The translations under genes and the position numbers were made by a program. The notes beneath the pieces are model-generated. The model worked only from the letters and a program-made list of their open reading frames with translations, had not been told where the DNA came from and searched no databases. 40,540 bases of DNA, taken from contig NZ_JACSQA010000030.1 in assembly GCF_014836845.1 (NCBI RefSeq), positions 1 to 40,540 on the forward strand, in the 5' to 3' direction. Positions within the stretch are counted from its first letter, which is position 1. Every line of letters starts with the position of its first letter. This DNA is from Ureibacillus galli. Its GTDB lineage: Bacteria; Bacillota; Bacilli; Bacillales_A; Planococcaceae. Shown one piece after another: positions 20,620-27,904 of the stretch.

Positions 20620-21147
20620 TTAATCGGATTTTAGTTTCGAAAAGATTTTTAGATCAATATACTTCCCCTTTGACTTTTCTGTTTGTCTTAAGGTACCTTC
20701 CCATGTAAAGTTCAACTTTTCCAGAACTTTAATGGAATTTATATTTTCAGGCTCCACTTTCGCTTCCACCCTATTTAAGTTCAGCGTATTAAAAGCATTT
20801 TCAACAAGGGCACTAATTGCTTCTGGTGCATAGCCATTCCCCCAATGTTCTTTCGCAATATCATACCCTATTTCTGCTTTCTCATTTTCAAAATCTAAAA
20901 AGTTATAACCACAAGAACCAATCAATTCATTCGTGCTTAATTTAATAATTGAAAAACGAATCGCTTTGTTATCATGAGCTAGTTTATCAAGATGGGAAAT
21001 CATATTTACAGCTTGGCTTTCCTCTGTGAATGGATCGATATTCATAAATTTAGCCACTTCTGGGTCCGACCAAATTTTAAATAAACTAGCTGAATCCGTA
21101 GTCCTCATTTTTCTTAAAAGTAATCTTTCTGTGTATAAATTTGTCAT
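20620..21147 (-). CDS. RimJ/RimL-type GNAT acetyltransferase
   Basis: This 175-residue GNAT protein starts with TERLLLRKM. It shows the RimJ/RimL pattern IGYDIAKEHWGNGYAPEAISALVENAFNTL and ends with NSIKVLEKLNFTWEGTLRQ. It transfers acetyl from acetyl-CoA to an amine, possibly a ribosomal-protein or small-molecule amine; the substrate is unknown. ATG at 21147 follows GGAGG, and the longer open frame to 21213 is rejected for lack of a ribosome site. It is monocistronic with its own terminator. Confidence 0.9.
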   Translation of the reverse strand: MTNLYTERLLLRKMRTTDSASLFKIWSDPEVAKFMNIDPFTEESQAVNMISHLDKLAHDNKAIRFSIIKLSTNELIGSCGYNFLDFENEKAEIGYDIAKEHWGNGYAPEAISALVENAFNTLNLNRVEAKVEPENINSIKVLEKLNFTWEGTLRQTEKSKGKYIDLKIFSKLKSD

Positions 21148-21303
21148 CAATATCCTTTCCTCCGTTTCAATGATTGGGTGAGTTGGAAATATTGATATCT
21201 GCGCATAGTTCACTCCCTTCTAGTTACCATTCATATTATGAAAAACGTATTTTACAGTTAGAGTGCTCCCTTTTTAAATAGTTTTTTTGAATTAACCTAA
21301 TTA

Positions 21304-21501
21304 TTAGGTTTCCCTGTTCCAAAATGAATGTATCGCTAAACCTAAAGTTATAATAGGTAATATGTACCATAAAGTATGTTTCTCAAAAATATATTTAAAT
21401 TCAGGTATAAATACTAAATATTTATAAATAAACATAAACATAAAAAATGAACTGACCAATAAAATCGATTCGGAAACATTAATAACTTTTTTGTTATTCA
21501 T
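21304..21501 (-). CDS. 65-residue two-pass membrane protein
   Basis: The peptide has two membrane segments (about 10-28 and 43-60) and short polar ends. ATG at 21501 follows AGAGGTTAGG. No family is recognised. It belongs to a run of small membrane-protein genes between 20274 and 23186. Confidence 0.62.
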   Translation of the reverse strand: MNNKKVINVSESILLVSSFFMFMFIYKYLVFIPEFKYIFEKHTLWYILPIITLGLAIHSFWNRET

Positions 21502-21661
21502 TTGAATACCTAACCTCTCTTATAAATTTGGACAAAACCATTCATAGCAAAATTCATTTTCAGTTCTTCTGATTTTATATCATTATGAAGAAATACAATA
21601 ATTTACAATTTAATTATAAATATTTTCTATAAGAATTAAATACAAAAAAGGAGTGAAGCAA

Positions 21662-21723
21662 ATGAAATTTAAAAAATATTATTTTTACTATTAACTGCTC
21701 TATTGTTTACTATTGCCTTTTAG
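21662..21723 (+). pseudogene. Frameshifted remnant of a secreted or membrane peptide gene
   Basis: A good AGGAG site precedes ATG at 21662, but the frame stops after ten residues. Adding one A to the six-A run at 21671-21676 would give MKFKKILFLLLTALLFTIAF and then a stop, a typical signal-peptide sequence. This suggests a decayed small exported peptide or an indel error. No downstream mature part is visible. Confidence 0.4.
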
Positions 21724-21747
21724 CACTTCATATGAAACTGTTAACCT

Positions 21748-21921
21748 TTATTTACTTACATTCTTTCGATTACGACCAATAGTATTTAATACAAATCCAG
21801 TTATAAACACTAAAACGATTAATAAAAGTACTCTGATCATGTAATGGAGTTCAAAATCATCCAATATGCCCGAATAGATACCTGCCAAGATTGCTAATAA
21901 AATGATTTTATATGTTTTCAT
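21748..21921 (-). CDS. 57-residue two-pass membrane peptide
   Basis: The product has two membrane segments (about 4-20 and 30-48) separated by the acidic loop DDFELHY and a basic C-terminus (GRNRKNVSK). ATG at 21921 has AAGGGGG upstream. It starts 30 bases after the LprI-like lipoprotein gene on the same strand, so the two probably share a transcript. No family is recognised. It is below the usual size cut-off for gene calling. Confidence 0.7.
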   Translation of the reverse strand: MKTYKIILLAILAGIYSGILDDFELHYMIRVLLLIVLVFITGFVLNTIGRNRKNVSK

Positions 21922-21951
21922 ATAGTCCCCCTTAAAGTGTTAGTTGCAGAA

Positions 21952-22554
21952 CTACTTCATATATTTTGCAACGAGCTCATAACATCTTTCCTTCGTAAGA
22001 CTTGCTTGGGTTGCCACATATTCTAATGATTCCGTCGAACCACCTTTATATTTTAGGGATGATTCTTTTGCAGTTGCATCTCTATGTTCAATCCATTTCC
22101 GCTGTTCTTCCCTTAATTGGTCCCTCTGTTCTGTATTAAGCTGATCCATCAATACCCCATAAATCTCATTCAATGATTCATCCCATTTTTTATATCTTTC
22201 CGCCTCTTGTTCTTCCATTTCAACCATCGTTGTTTTTGCTTCTTCATTTCGATCTGCTTCTTCCATTTCATTAAGTTGCTTAAGATATTCATCCTTTTGA
22301 TTACTAGTCGTTGACCCTAGAGATGAATTAGAAGAATTGTCTTCTTGCTTATTTAACTCGCTGTTGTCCGCACTTTCTGAAGCATTTTCTGTTTTATTAT
22401 CAATATCATTATTCTCTACACCTTCAAGCGATTTGCTATTGGATGACTCGTTTTTCGATTCAGCCTTTGACTTATCAGATGAATTGCCACAAGCAGCTAA
22501 AAGCGTGACTACTACAATTAGCATTGCGATGAAATATTTTCGATTGGTTGTCAT
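21952..22554 (-). CDS. Lipoprotein with LprI-like DUF1311 domain
   Basis: This 200-residue lipoprotein has lipobox LAAC (Cys about 22). A low-complexity Ser/Asn/Glu linker runs to about residue 85. The helical C-terminal domain has the DUF1311 pattern LNEIYGVLMDQLNTEQRDQLREEQRKWIEHRDATA. In Mycobacterium this domain is in LprI, a lysozyme inhibitor, so a cell-surface protective role is possible but not shown. ATG at 22554 follows GGAGC. The next gene downstream is a small membrane peptide. Confidence 0.86.
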   Translation of the reverse strand: MTTNRKYFIAMLIVVVTLLAACGNSSDKSKAESKNESSNSKSLEGVENNDIDNKTENASESADNSELNKQEDNSSNSSLGSTTSNQKDEYLKQLNEMEEADRNEEAKTTMVEMEEQEAERYKKWDESLNEIYGVLMDQLNTEQRDQLREEQRKWIEHRDATAKESSLKYKGGSTESLEYVATQASLTKERCYELVAKYMK

Positions 22555-22581
22555 ATTAAAGCTCCTTTAACTTACTTACCT

Positions 22582-22764
22582 TTATGGCATTAAAATTGGA
22601 TCAGCACCAAACCAAGTTTGAAAATCGTTTTCCTCTGTACATGGTTGAATCCAGCAAATGCCAAATCTAAACGTTTGATTTTCTGTAGATTGAAAAGTTT
22701 CATATTGAATGCCATTACTTAAATATTCTCTAGTATTAATAGCACCTAATAGTGTTACTAACAA
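22582..22764 (-). CDS. Possible 60-residue protein, unknown
   Basis: The open frame starts at TTG 22764 with AGAGGG at correct spacing and encodes 60 residues. These include an aromatic, two-Cys segment (FGICWIQPCTEENDFQTWFG). I recognise no family. It lies between two same-strand genes with little spacing. It could be a real small protein or the tail of a decayed gene; confidence is low because the start is non-ATG and composition is ambiguous. Confidence 0.35.
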   Translation of the reverse strand: MLVTLLGAINTREYLSNGIQYETFQSTENQTFRFGICWIQPCTEENDFQTWFGADPILMP

Positions 22765-22808
22765 ATTAATCCCTCTTATTGATACGAAATATAGCCTTCT
22801 GGGCTAAA

Positions 22809-23186
22809 TCAGACTTCAACAGTTTTATTGGAGCTATTTTTTAAGGTTACAACAATACTTCCAATACATACTAAAGTTCCTAAAATCCCAATTACACTTA
22901 CCCCAATATTATTGGAAAATAGAAATCCAATTGGTATTATCCCTAAAAAGGCAATGACAACAAACCCTTGGTACACCGCAGAAATAACTCTAACTACAAG
23001 ATTATTAAATAGCGATAGAATCAAAGGCGGCAAAAAGAGGATTACGACAATTCCAATAGATAACCATAAACCTAATGGTTCGTCGTATGAAATCGTGTTT
23101 GGACCTGTCGGATGTTTCGCAGCAAGTAAAATCGCCCCTACAGCTATTATTAAAGTTACTAAAACCATAAAAAATCTTTTAAACAT
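22809..23186 (-). CDS. 125-residue four-pass membrane protein, unknown
   Basis: The product has four membrane segments (about 5-23, 40-62, 65-87 and 92-114). A conserved-looking outer loop, HPTGPNTISYDEPLGLW, follows the first. ATG at 23186 has AAGGAGA upstream. No functional family is known to me; similar proteins seem to occur in Bacillus. It may be preceded in the transcript by a 24-residue open frame (23201-23275). Confidence 0.7.
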   Translation of the reverse strand: MFKRFFMVLVTLIIAVGAILLAAKHPTGPNTISYDEPLGLWLSIGIVVILFLPPLILSLFNNLVVRVISAVYQGFVVIAFLGIIPIGFLFSNNIGVSVIGILGTLVCIGSIVVTLKNSSNKTVEV

Positions 23187-23200
23187 AAAAATATCTCCTT

Positions 23201-23275
23201 CTAAATGTTAAATTCCTTTGGACTGTAATCTCCCGGAATTCCGTAAATAGGAGTTAACCCAGCTTGCACATGCAA
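23201..23275 (-). CDS. Possible 24-residue leader or gene remnant
   Basis: A short frame starting at TTG 23275, with GGAG five bases upstream, encodes HVQAGLTPIYGIPGDYSPKE plus four residues and ends 14 bases before the next start. The Pro/Gly/Tyr-rich composition looks protein-like, so it may be a leader peptide or the tail of a lost gene. Confidence 0.25.
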   Translation of the reverse strand: MHVQAGLTPIYGIPGDYSPKEFNI

Positions 23276-23373
23276 TGCATCTCCAAAGTTGTTTTACTTG
23301 TTAATTTTTATACGATAATTTTTAGGAAAAGTTTCAAATAATACCAATTCATTATTCTCCCGCTACCGATGTT

Positions 23374-23426
23374 TAAAAAAAAATGGGCGCCTATCCTTGT
23401 TATCCAGGATAGCGCCCGATTTTTTA
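23374..23426 (-). terminator. Strong terminator after the DUF3231 gene
   Basis: The stem GGGCGC-ATCCT/AGGAT-GCGCCC (23385-23418) is flanked by A- and T-runs. It is placed for the minus-strand DUF3231 gene ending at 23476. Confidence 0.9.
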
Positions 23427-23475
23427 TATTATCAGTTAAAAGGTTATCAAAACCAGAAAAGACCATGATACAATT

Positions 23476-24458
23476 TTATACATCCATTTTCGGTGGTTCC
23501 TCAAACCATCCTTTAGACACCATAAGCTGAATTCCGTTCAGTTGATATTGATAGATGTCTTTACCAAATACGGCATTTTTGGATTGAAGATCTTTGCGTA
23601 AACTAAAGCCAGCACTAAAGCCACCGCCTCCGAGGGAAAATGCACACAAAAGGTAATTACAAAACATCATTAACTTTTCTGAAAAAGGTGCTATTGTTGA
23701 GTTTGTAACGGTTCCTCCAGGAGTTGCAGGGGGTTGAATATTATTTTCAAGAAGAATATTAGAAAACTCACTTATAATTTCCTTGGCAAGTTGAATCCCT
23801 TCCATAAAATACTTTTTGACATCTTCGTCCTTAGTCGTTTGGATGAAACCATTTAACAATTGCATACCAGTAATATTTGTTTCGATTGTACGATAGATAT
23901 TGCCAAACTCGACCGTATTGATTGGGCGCTTTTTCCCAAAAATATTGGTACCTTTTAAATAATCTTCGTCCCCTATATAATTGGTTGCTGTTGGCATCGA
24001 GACATAGGTTGGGGGTGTATAAAGGTTTTTATCAAGCAAATACTGTGTAAAGTGTCCATAAAAGTTTTCCGTTATTTCAGACATATCCTTATAAAGCTTT
24101 ATAATGTCTTGTCGGTATGCCATCGTTAAGTGGAGTACGTACATCCCCATACTTATTTCCTTTAGTACGCGACATAACATAATGTCAAAACCATTGTCCC
24201 ATAACTTTGGTGCTTCTAAATGAACATCCTTTTTCGTAAAACCTTCTGGAACTGCCGCACCTTCATTTTCAAGCGTAGTTTTCATTTTCAAAATGATTGG
24301 ATGAAGTTGGCTCCGTAACTCTGACATGAGTTCCTTTGCTTTTTGATCATCTGCTTTCTCAATAAAATAGTCCAATATACGTAAAATCATTGATTTTTTT
24401 GATATGTCATCCAAAGAGCCCCAAGTTCAGAGGAACTCATTTTAGGTTCTTCTATCAT
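23476..24458 (-). pseudogene. Second DUF3231 gene, split by a -1 frameshift at an A7 run
   Basis: The main frame (23476-24414) gives 312 residues with both DUF3231 repeats, but its only start is a TTG without a ribosome site. Just upstream, ATG at 24458 behind AGGAG encodes MIEEPKMSSSELGALWMTYQ, which corresponds to LTSSEIGSIW of the intact paralogue at 7839. It is cut off by TGA after the seven-A run at 24391-24397. One more A, or a -1 slip on A AAA AAT, joins the two into one protein of normal length. It may be broken, phase-variable, slippage-expressed or a sequencing error. The paralogue shares QPPATPGG...IAPFSEKL-like motifs. Confidence 0.8.
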
Positions 24459-24601
24459 AAGTTTATACACTCCTATTTTCCGTGTGTTTATTGAAAATAG
24501 TATCTGTATTTGTATGTAGGTTATACATATGATGAAATTGATAAGTTACTTAAAATCTTTCACTTTAAAAAGAATATCTGTTTAATTTTAATGTGCAAAT
24601 G

Positions 24602-24637
24602 AAAAAACACTGGCATTTTTAATACCAATGTTTTTAA
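24602..24637 (-). terminator. Terminator after lipoprotein gene
   Basis: On the minus strand ACATTGGTATT pairs with AATGCCAGTGT, including G-T pairs, followed by TTTTTTC. It lies about 100 bases past the stop at 24738. Confidence 0.65.
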
Positions 24638-24737
24638 CAAATTGAAATTCTCATGCTTCATGATTCATGGTTCTGCCCATATTTAGCTGAATCACCATGG
24701 AAAACTGTTTCAAGATATGGTTCGTAATTTATTATTT

Positions 24738-25247
24738 TCATAAATTTTCATTAACATAATTAAAAATTTCAACTAGTATTTGTTCATCCGAATAATCACC
24801 TTTATAAAATTGAATACCTTCTTTTTTTCCATTTACATTTTTAAATCCTTGAACATATGCTAGTTCATCGTCATCTTTAGATGTTTCCATTGTCATATTT
24901 TCATTTGTAAATGCAAACAAATGAAGGTTTTGCATACCAAAAAAGAAGATTGGGTATTTTACAGTGTTGTAAAAATTTATATAGTCATTTTTATCAGCTT
25001 CAGTAAAAGCTCCTGGCATAATGATTAAAGCATCAAATTCCTCATGATTACTAATTTCATTTAATTGAATGTAATCATAAATTACATTGCCTACAGCTGG
25101 TAATTCATCACTCCCCACTACACCAATTTCTAAGGGTGCTCCTTTATACATTTCTAACAAATTATCATGGTTATATTCGTTACTTTTACTTGGAGTACAA
25201 CCTGATAAAAAAATTAATATAACTAAAAATGAAAAATACTTTTTCAT
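24738..25247 (-). CDS. Putative lipoprotein of unknown function
   Basis: This 169-residue protein has signal peptide MKKYFSFLVILIFLSGC (lipobox LSGC, Cys about 17) and a globular part of about 150 residues. The segments GAPLEIGVVGSDELPAVGNV and FDALIIMPGAFTEADKNDYINFYNTVKYPIFFFG suggest an alternating alpha/beta fold. ATG at 25247, with AGAGGTGG upstream, replaces a longer frame starting at 25268. It is monocistronic. I do not recognise a named family. Confidence 0.75.
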   Translation of the reverse strand: MKKYFSFLVILIFLSGCTPSKSNEYNHDNLLEMYKGAPLEIGVVGSDELPAVGNVIYDYIQLNEISNHEEFDALIIMPGAFTEADKNDYINFYNTVKYPIFFFGMQNLHLFAFTNENMTMETSKDDDELAYVQGFKNVNGKKEGIQFYKGDYSDEQILVEIFNYVNENL

Positions 25248-25343
25248 AATCCACCTCTTTTTCCTCACTTAATATTTTACATAAAATGTTATTATAGTAA
25301 AGTAATGTATTTATTCTATGAAATTAACAACGGAGGATAGATT

Positions 25344-25403
25344 GTGGAAAGATGTGTTCATAAACAACAGCAACTAGCGCATCAACAATTGACTCCATAC
25401 TAA
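25344..25403 (+). CDS. Possible 19-residue leader peptide
   Basis: GTG at 25344, six bases after GGAGGA, opens a 19-codon frame encoding MERCVHKQQQLAHQQLTPY. The site is better than chance, but no gene follows before the terminator at 25562-25630. It may be the leader of a lost gene or part of a small RNA. Confidence 0.28.
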   Translation: MERCVHKQQQLAHQQLTPY

Positions 25404-25561
25404 TGTAAGTGAAAATGGGTCATTTAGTGAACTCATGTAGATTGAAAAGATGAATGGTGGATCTGCTACAAAAGTTAGAAAGGAAGTTAACAGGTAGATT
25501 TACCGTAAGCACCTTTTGGAGATAGTTTAGTTATTTAATTTAATAACGGAAGAGAATTTAT
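25404..25561. other. Non-coding stretch between possible leader and terminator
   Basis: I see no gene, tRNA-like fold or named riboswitch here. With the ribosome site upstream and the long hairpin downstream, it may be the body of an untranslated RNA or the remains of a deleted gene. Confidence 0.35.
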
Positions 25562-25630
25562 AAGCACTTCTAAAGTGTTCAAACTATTCTACTCAAGGAT
25601 AGGTATGTTCATTTTAGAAGTGCTTTTTTG
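25562..25630 (+). terminator. Long-stem terminator with no obvious gene
   Basis: An exact 13-bp stem AAGCACTTCTAAA/TTTAGAAGTGCTT around a loop of about 35 bases is followed by TTTTTG. It is oriented for the plus strand, where the only candidate upstream is a 19-codon frame. Confidence 0.75.
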
Positions 25631-25709
25631 TATTTCAAAATAATAAAGGTGGCTTAATAAAAGGATCTGCCCTAAAAGCAAATTTCCTATGTAAAAATGA
25701 GATTCCCTT

Positions 25710-26165
25710 TTATTTCTGTTTTTGTTTTACGGATATATCACCGTTAAATTCCAAATAGCATTGTTCAACTTCCTCGAGTACAAAAAAGCCTTTTAATCGT
25801 AAAAGTGCCCGTAGTTCATCTTCGGACATTCGTTCTTTGTTTAGGGCTTCTTTATGGATTTCACCATGTTCGATTAAAAGAAGAGGCTCTCCGATAATCA
25901 TTTTTTCTGCTTTTTTTGACTTCGTTGTGATCCAATCAAATAGATAGATTGTCGCTACCAACAAGATAAAAAGAACGATTGTAAACCATAAAGGATAATC
26001 TTGGTTGAGCGTCACGTCCCATCCAATACTTGTCATAAGTACCATAAACGCAAAGTCAATCGGCGTTGATTGGTTTAGTTCTTTATTGCCCATAAAACGA
26101 AAAACGACAAACATTAAAAATAATACGAATGGGAATTCTACTAAAATCTGCGTCATTTTATCCAT
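25710..26165 (-). CDS. DUF421 (YetF-type) membrane protein, short form
   Basis: This 151-residue protein has three membrane segments (about 8-26, 35-50 and 59-77). The cytoplasmic DUF421 domain has LLIEHGEIHKEALNKERMSE, then ELRALLRLKGFFVLEEVEQCYLEFNGDISV. YetF-type proteins are usually about 220 residues with a longer C-terminus; this one stops right after the first beta-rich unit, so it is a compact or shortened member. ATG at 26165 follows GGGGAA. No function is known for the family. Confidence 0.84.
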   Translation of the reverse strand: MDKMTQILVEFPFVLFLMFVVFRFMGNKELNQSTPIDFAFMVLMTSIGWDVTLNQDYPLWFTIVLFILLVATIYLFDWITTKSKKAEKMIIGEPLLLIEHGEIHKEALNKERMSEDELRALLRLKGFFVLEEVEQCYLEFNGDISVKQKQK

Positions 26166-26315
26166 AGGTTTCCCCTTTCAAAATTGATTTTTTCTATATA
26201 TATACCTCTTTAATTGCTAACTAAACTTTTCTAAAAATGAGATATAAATTTATGTACATAAGTACTTATTTCCACAACCTTGCCAATTGGTCCTGAACAT
26301 TAAAATTCCCCTATT

Positions 26316-26353
26316 ATTAAAAAAATTGGCTTATTGAATTTTCAATAAGCCAA
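26316..26353 (-). terminator. Terminator after DinB gene
   Basis: The exact palindromic stem TTGGCTTATTGAA/TTCAATAAGCCAA with a two-base loop is followed on the minus strand by TTTTTTTAAT. Confidence 0.9.
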
Positions 26354-26368
26354 TTCCAACATAGGAAA

Positions 26369-26878
26369 TTATTTTGATAATGCAATTTTTATATGAGCTA
26401 AGTGATGCTCTTCGTGCCAAGCTAATTTTGCAACTTTTGTTGCAACGGTAATTTTACCGTTTTTCTGGTGAGTAAAAACTCTGTCTAGTTGCTCTACCGT
26501 TAAACTATTTCCTAAAGCTACAATACGCTCATTTAAACCTTCTAGCATTTTAATTGAACTTTCTGTAGGAAGCCTTGTATCTGGTTGAATAGCCCATTTT
26601 TCTTCATCAAAAGCCGGTACGGTTGGATTCTCATCTGTTAAGGCTAGCTTTAAACGTTGATACATGTTTAATTGAGAATCTGCAATGTGATGAACAAGTT
26701 GACGAACAGTCCAGCTGCCATCACGGTACGTTTTGCTTAACTCCTCGTCACTTAATGCGTGTACCGTTTCACTTAATCGAGTCGTGTAAGTTTCGATTTC
26801 TTTTAGCCATTCTTGAATATTTGCTAATGTCACTTTTTCAGGAACTTGTAATTTCCCTATTGGGTACCTTACATCCAT
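26369..26878 (-). CDS. DinB/YfiT-type metal-dependent enzyme
   Basis: This protein of about 169 residues is a four-helix-bundle DinB-fold protein close to B. subtilis YfiT. The N-terminal YPIGKLQVPE and SWTVRQLVHHIADSQLNMYQR are family signatures. His64 of VRQLVHHIADS with His157 and His161 of HEEHHLAHI form the expected metal triad. Related enzymes act as hydrolases or bacillithiol S-transferases; the reaction here is unproven. ATG at 26878, with AAGGGGA upstream, is preferred over 26899. Confidence 0.9.
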   Translation of the reverse strand: MDVRYPIGKLQVPEKVTLANIQEWLKEIETYTTRLSETVHALSDEELSKTYRDGSWTVRQLVHHIADSQLNMYQRLKLALTDENPTVPAFDEEKWAIQPDTRLPTESSIKMLEGLNERIVALGNSLTVEQLDRVFTHQKNGKITVATKVAKLAWHEEHHLAHIKIALSK

Positions 26879-27071
26879 TTTCAATCCCCTTTTCCACATT
26901 ATTAAATGAAATTTGCAATACGAATCATGATGTTCTTACTCCACAAATTTTCAGGAAGACCTATCTCCCTATGTTTATACTATTTCTTTATAAGGGATAT
27001 ATAACCCTTTGATTTTGTTATTAATTTCACATTTACGAAAAAAATATATGAATGATTTCCAATTTGTTTTA
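26879..27071. other. Intergenic region
   Basis: No gene is supported between the DinB start and the stop of the next small gene. It should contain the DinB promoter. An overlapping plus-strand open frame here reads as a shadow. Confidence 0.45.
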
Positions 27072-27245
27072 TCACTGTCCAAACTTTGCAAGTTTCCTTA
27101 GATAGATAATGCCTCCAACCAAAATAACAAATCCGACGATTTTATTAATGATCGTTTTAAACACTTCGTTATTAACCGTGATGCTCATAAATAAACTACC
27201 TATGAAAATAATTAGAATGCCAATTATTAAATGAAGTATTTTCAA
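27072..27245 (-). CDS. 57-residue two-pass membrane peptide
   Basis: TTG at 27245, eight bases after GGAGGTG, opens a frame of 57 residues. It has two membrane segments (about 3-22 and 32-48) and a basic tail (YLRKLAKFGQ). The hydrophobic pattern and strong ribosome site support a real gene that is too short for standard thresholds. No family is recognised. It is divergent from the Rrf2 regulator gene. Confidence 0.65.
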   Translation of the reverse strand: MKILHLIIGILIIFIGSLFMSITVNNEVFKTIINKIVGFVILVGGIIYLRKLAKFGQ

Positions 27246-27364
27246 TTCGTAACACCTCCGTTAGTGTAAATATTATTTTGACAATAATAGAACATTAACG
27301 TATTCAACTAATGCACTTATTACTGAAATGTAATTCCCTTCTTCTATGGAAACACTCTATTTAT

Positions 27365-27413
27365 TTGACATGAATAACCTAAGCAGATATTATAGACACA
27401 TTAAGTCTGTAAT
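27365..27413 (+). promoter_or_regulatory. rrf2 promoter with overlapping operator
   Basis: TTGACA (27365-27370) and TATTAT (27388-27393), 17 bases apart, form a strong sigma-A promoter. The dyad ATTATAGAC...GTCTGTAAT (27389-27413) overlaps the -10. The same motif recurs, reversed, at 27851-27875 before the flavoprotein gene. Autorepression by the Rrf2 protein is the simplest reading. Confidence 0.78.
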
Positions 27414-27424
27414 AGGGTGATATG

Positions 27425-27829
27425 ATGAAGTTAACAAAAGCAACGAATTATGCTTTGCACACCATGCTATTTTTAGCTGTTAATCCTCCTAATGAGCATA
27501 TCGGTGTCGCAAAATTAGCTGAACGCCAAGAAGTTTCAACGACCTATTTATCTAAAATCCTCACAAAGTTAGTAAAAGCTGGAATGATTGAATCGGTCTC
27601 AGGTGCAAATGGTGGATATAAATTAAAACATGGTTGGGAAAAAATTTCATTACTCGATGTGATAAAAGCGATTGAAGGTTTAACGCCTATTTTTGATTAT
27701 TGCCACAATCATAATCCTGATTGTTTAATTCAGAAGGCGATTGAATCAGCCGAGCAAAAACTTTTAGATGAATTGAATCAAACACGTATTTTTGACCTTG
27801 CTAACAAAATGAATAAGACATCTATATAA
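27425..27829 (+). CDS. Rrf2-family transcriptional regulator with two Cys
   Basis: This 134-residue Rrf2 regulator has the N-terminal LTKATNYALHTMLFLA, the recognition helix VSTTYLSKILTKLVKAG and the wing SVSGANGGYKL. It has two Cys (about 93 and 100) in DYCHNHNPDC, not the three-Cys cluster of iron-sulfur Rrf2 members, so thiol or electrophile sensing is more likely. The second ATG (27425) is preferred for spacing from AGGGTGA. Matching operators precede this gene and the flavoprotein gene that follows. Confidence 0.9.
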   Translation: MKLTKATNYALHTMLFLAVNPPNEHIGVAKLAERQEVSTTYLSKILTKLVKAGMIESVSGANGGYKLKHGWEKISLLDVIKAIEGLTPIFDYCHNHNPDCLIQKAIESAEQKLLDELNQTRIFDLANKMNKTSI

Positions 27830-27850
27830 TTCATGATGTCTTTTACCCTA

Positions 27851-27875
27851 ATTACAGACATTAAGACTCTATAAT
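27851..27875 (+). promoter_or_regulatory. Second Rrf2 operator before flavoprotein gene
   Basis: ATTACAGAC...GACTCTATAAT resembles the reverse complement of the dyad over the rrf2 -10 (TTACAGAC...GTCTATAAT). It lies 30 bases before the flavoprotein ribosome site, so the regulator probably controls both genes. Confidence 0.68.
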
Positions 27876-27904
27876 ATATATTATTGAAACGGAGGAAATT
27901 AAAG

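Noticed and set aside
22828..23211. 127-codon plus-strand frame opposite the four-pass membrane protein
   Set aside because: The minus-strand frame has an AAGGAGA site and clean membrane segments; the plus frame shows neither.
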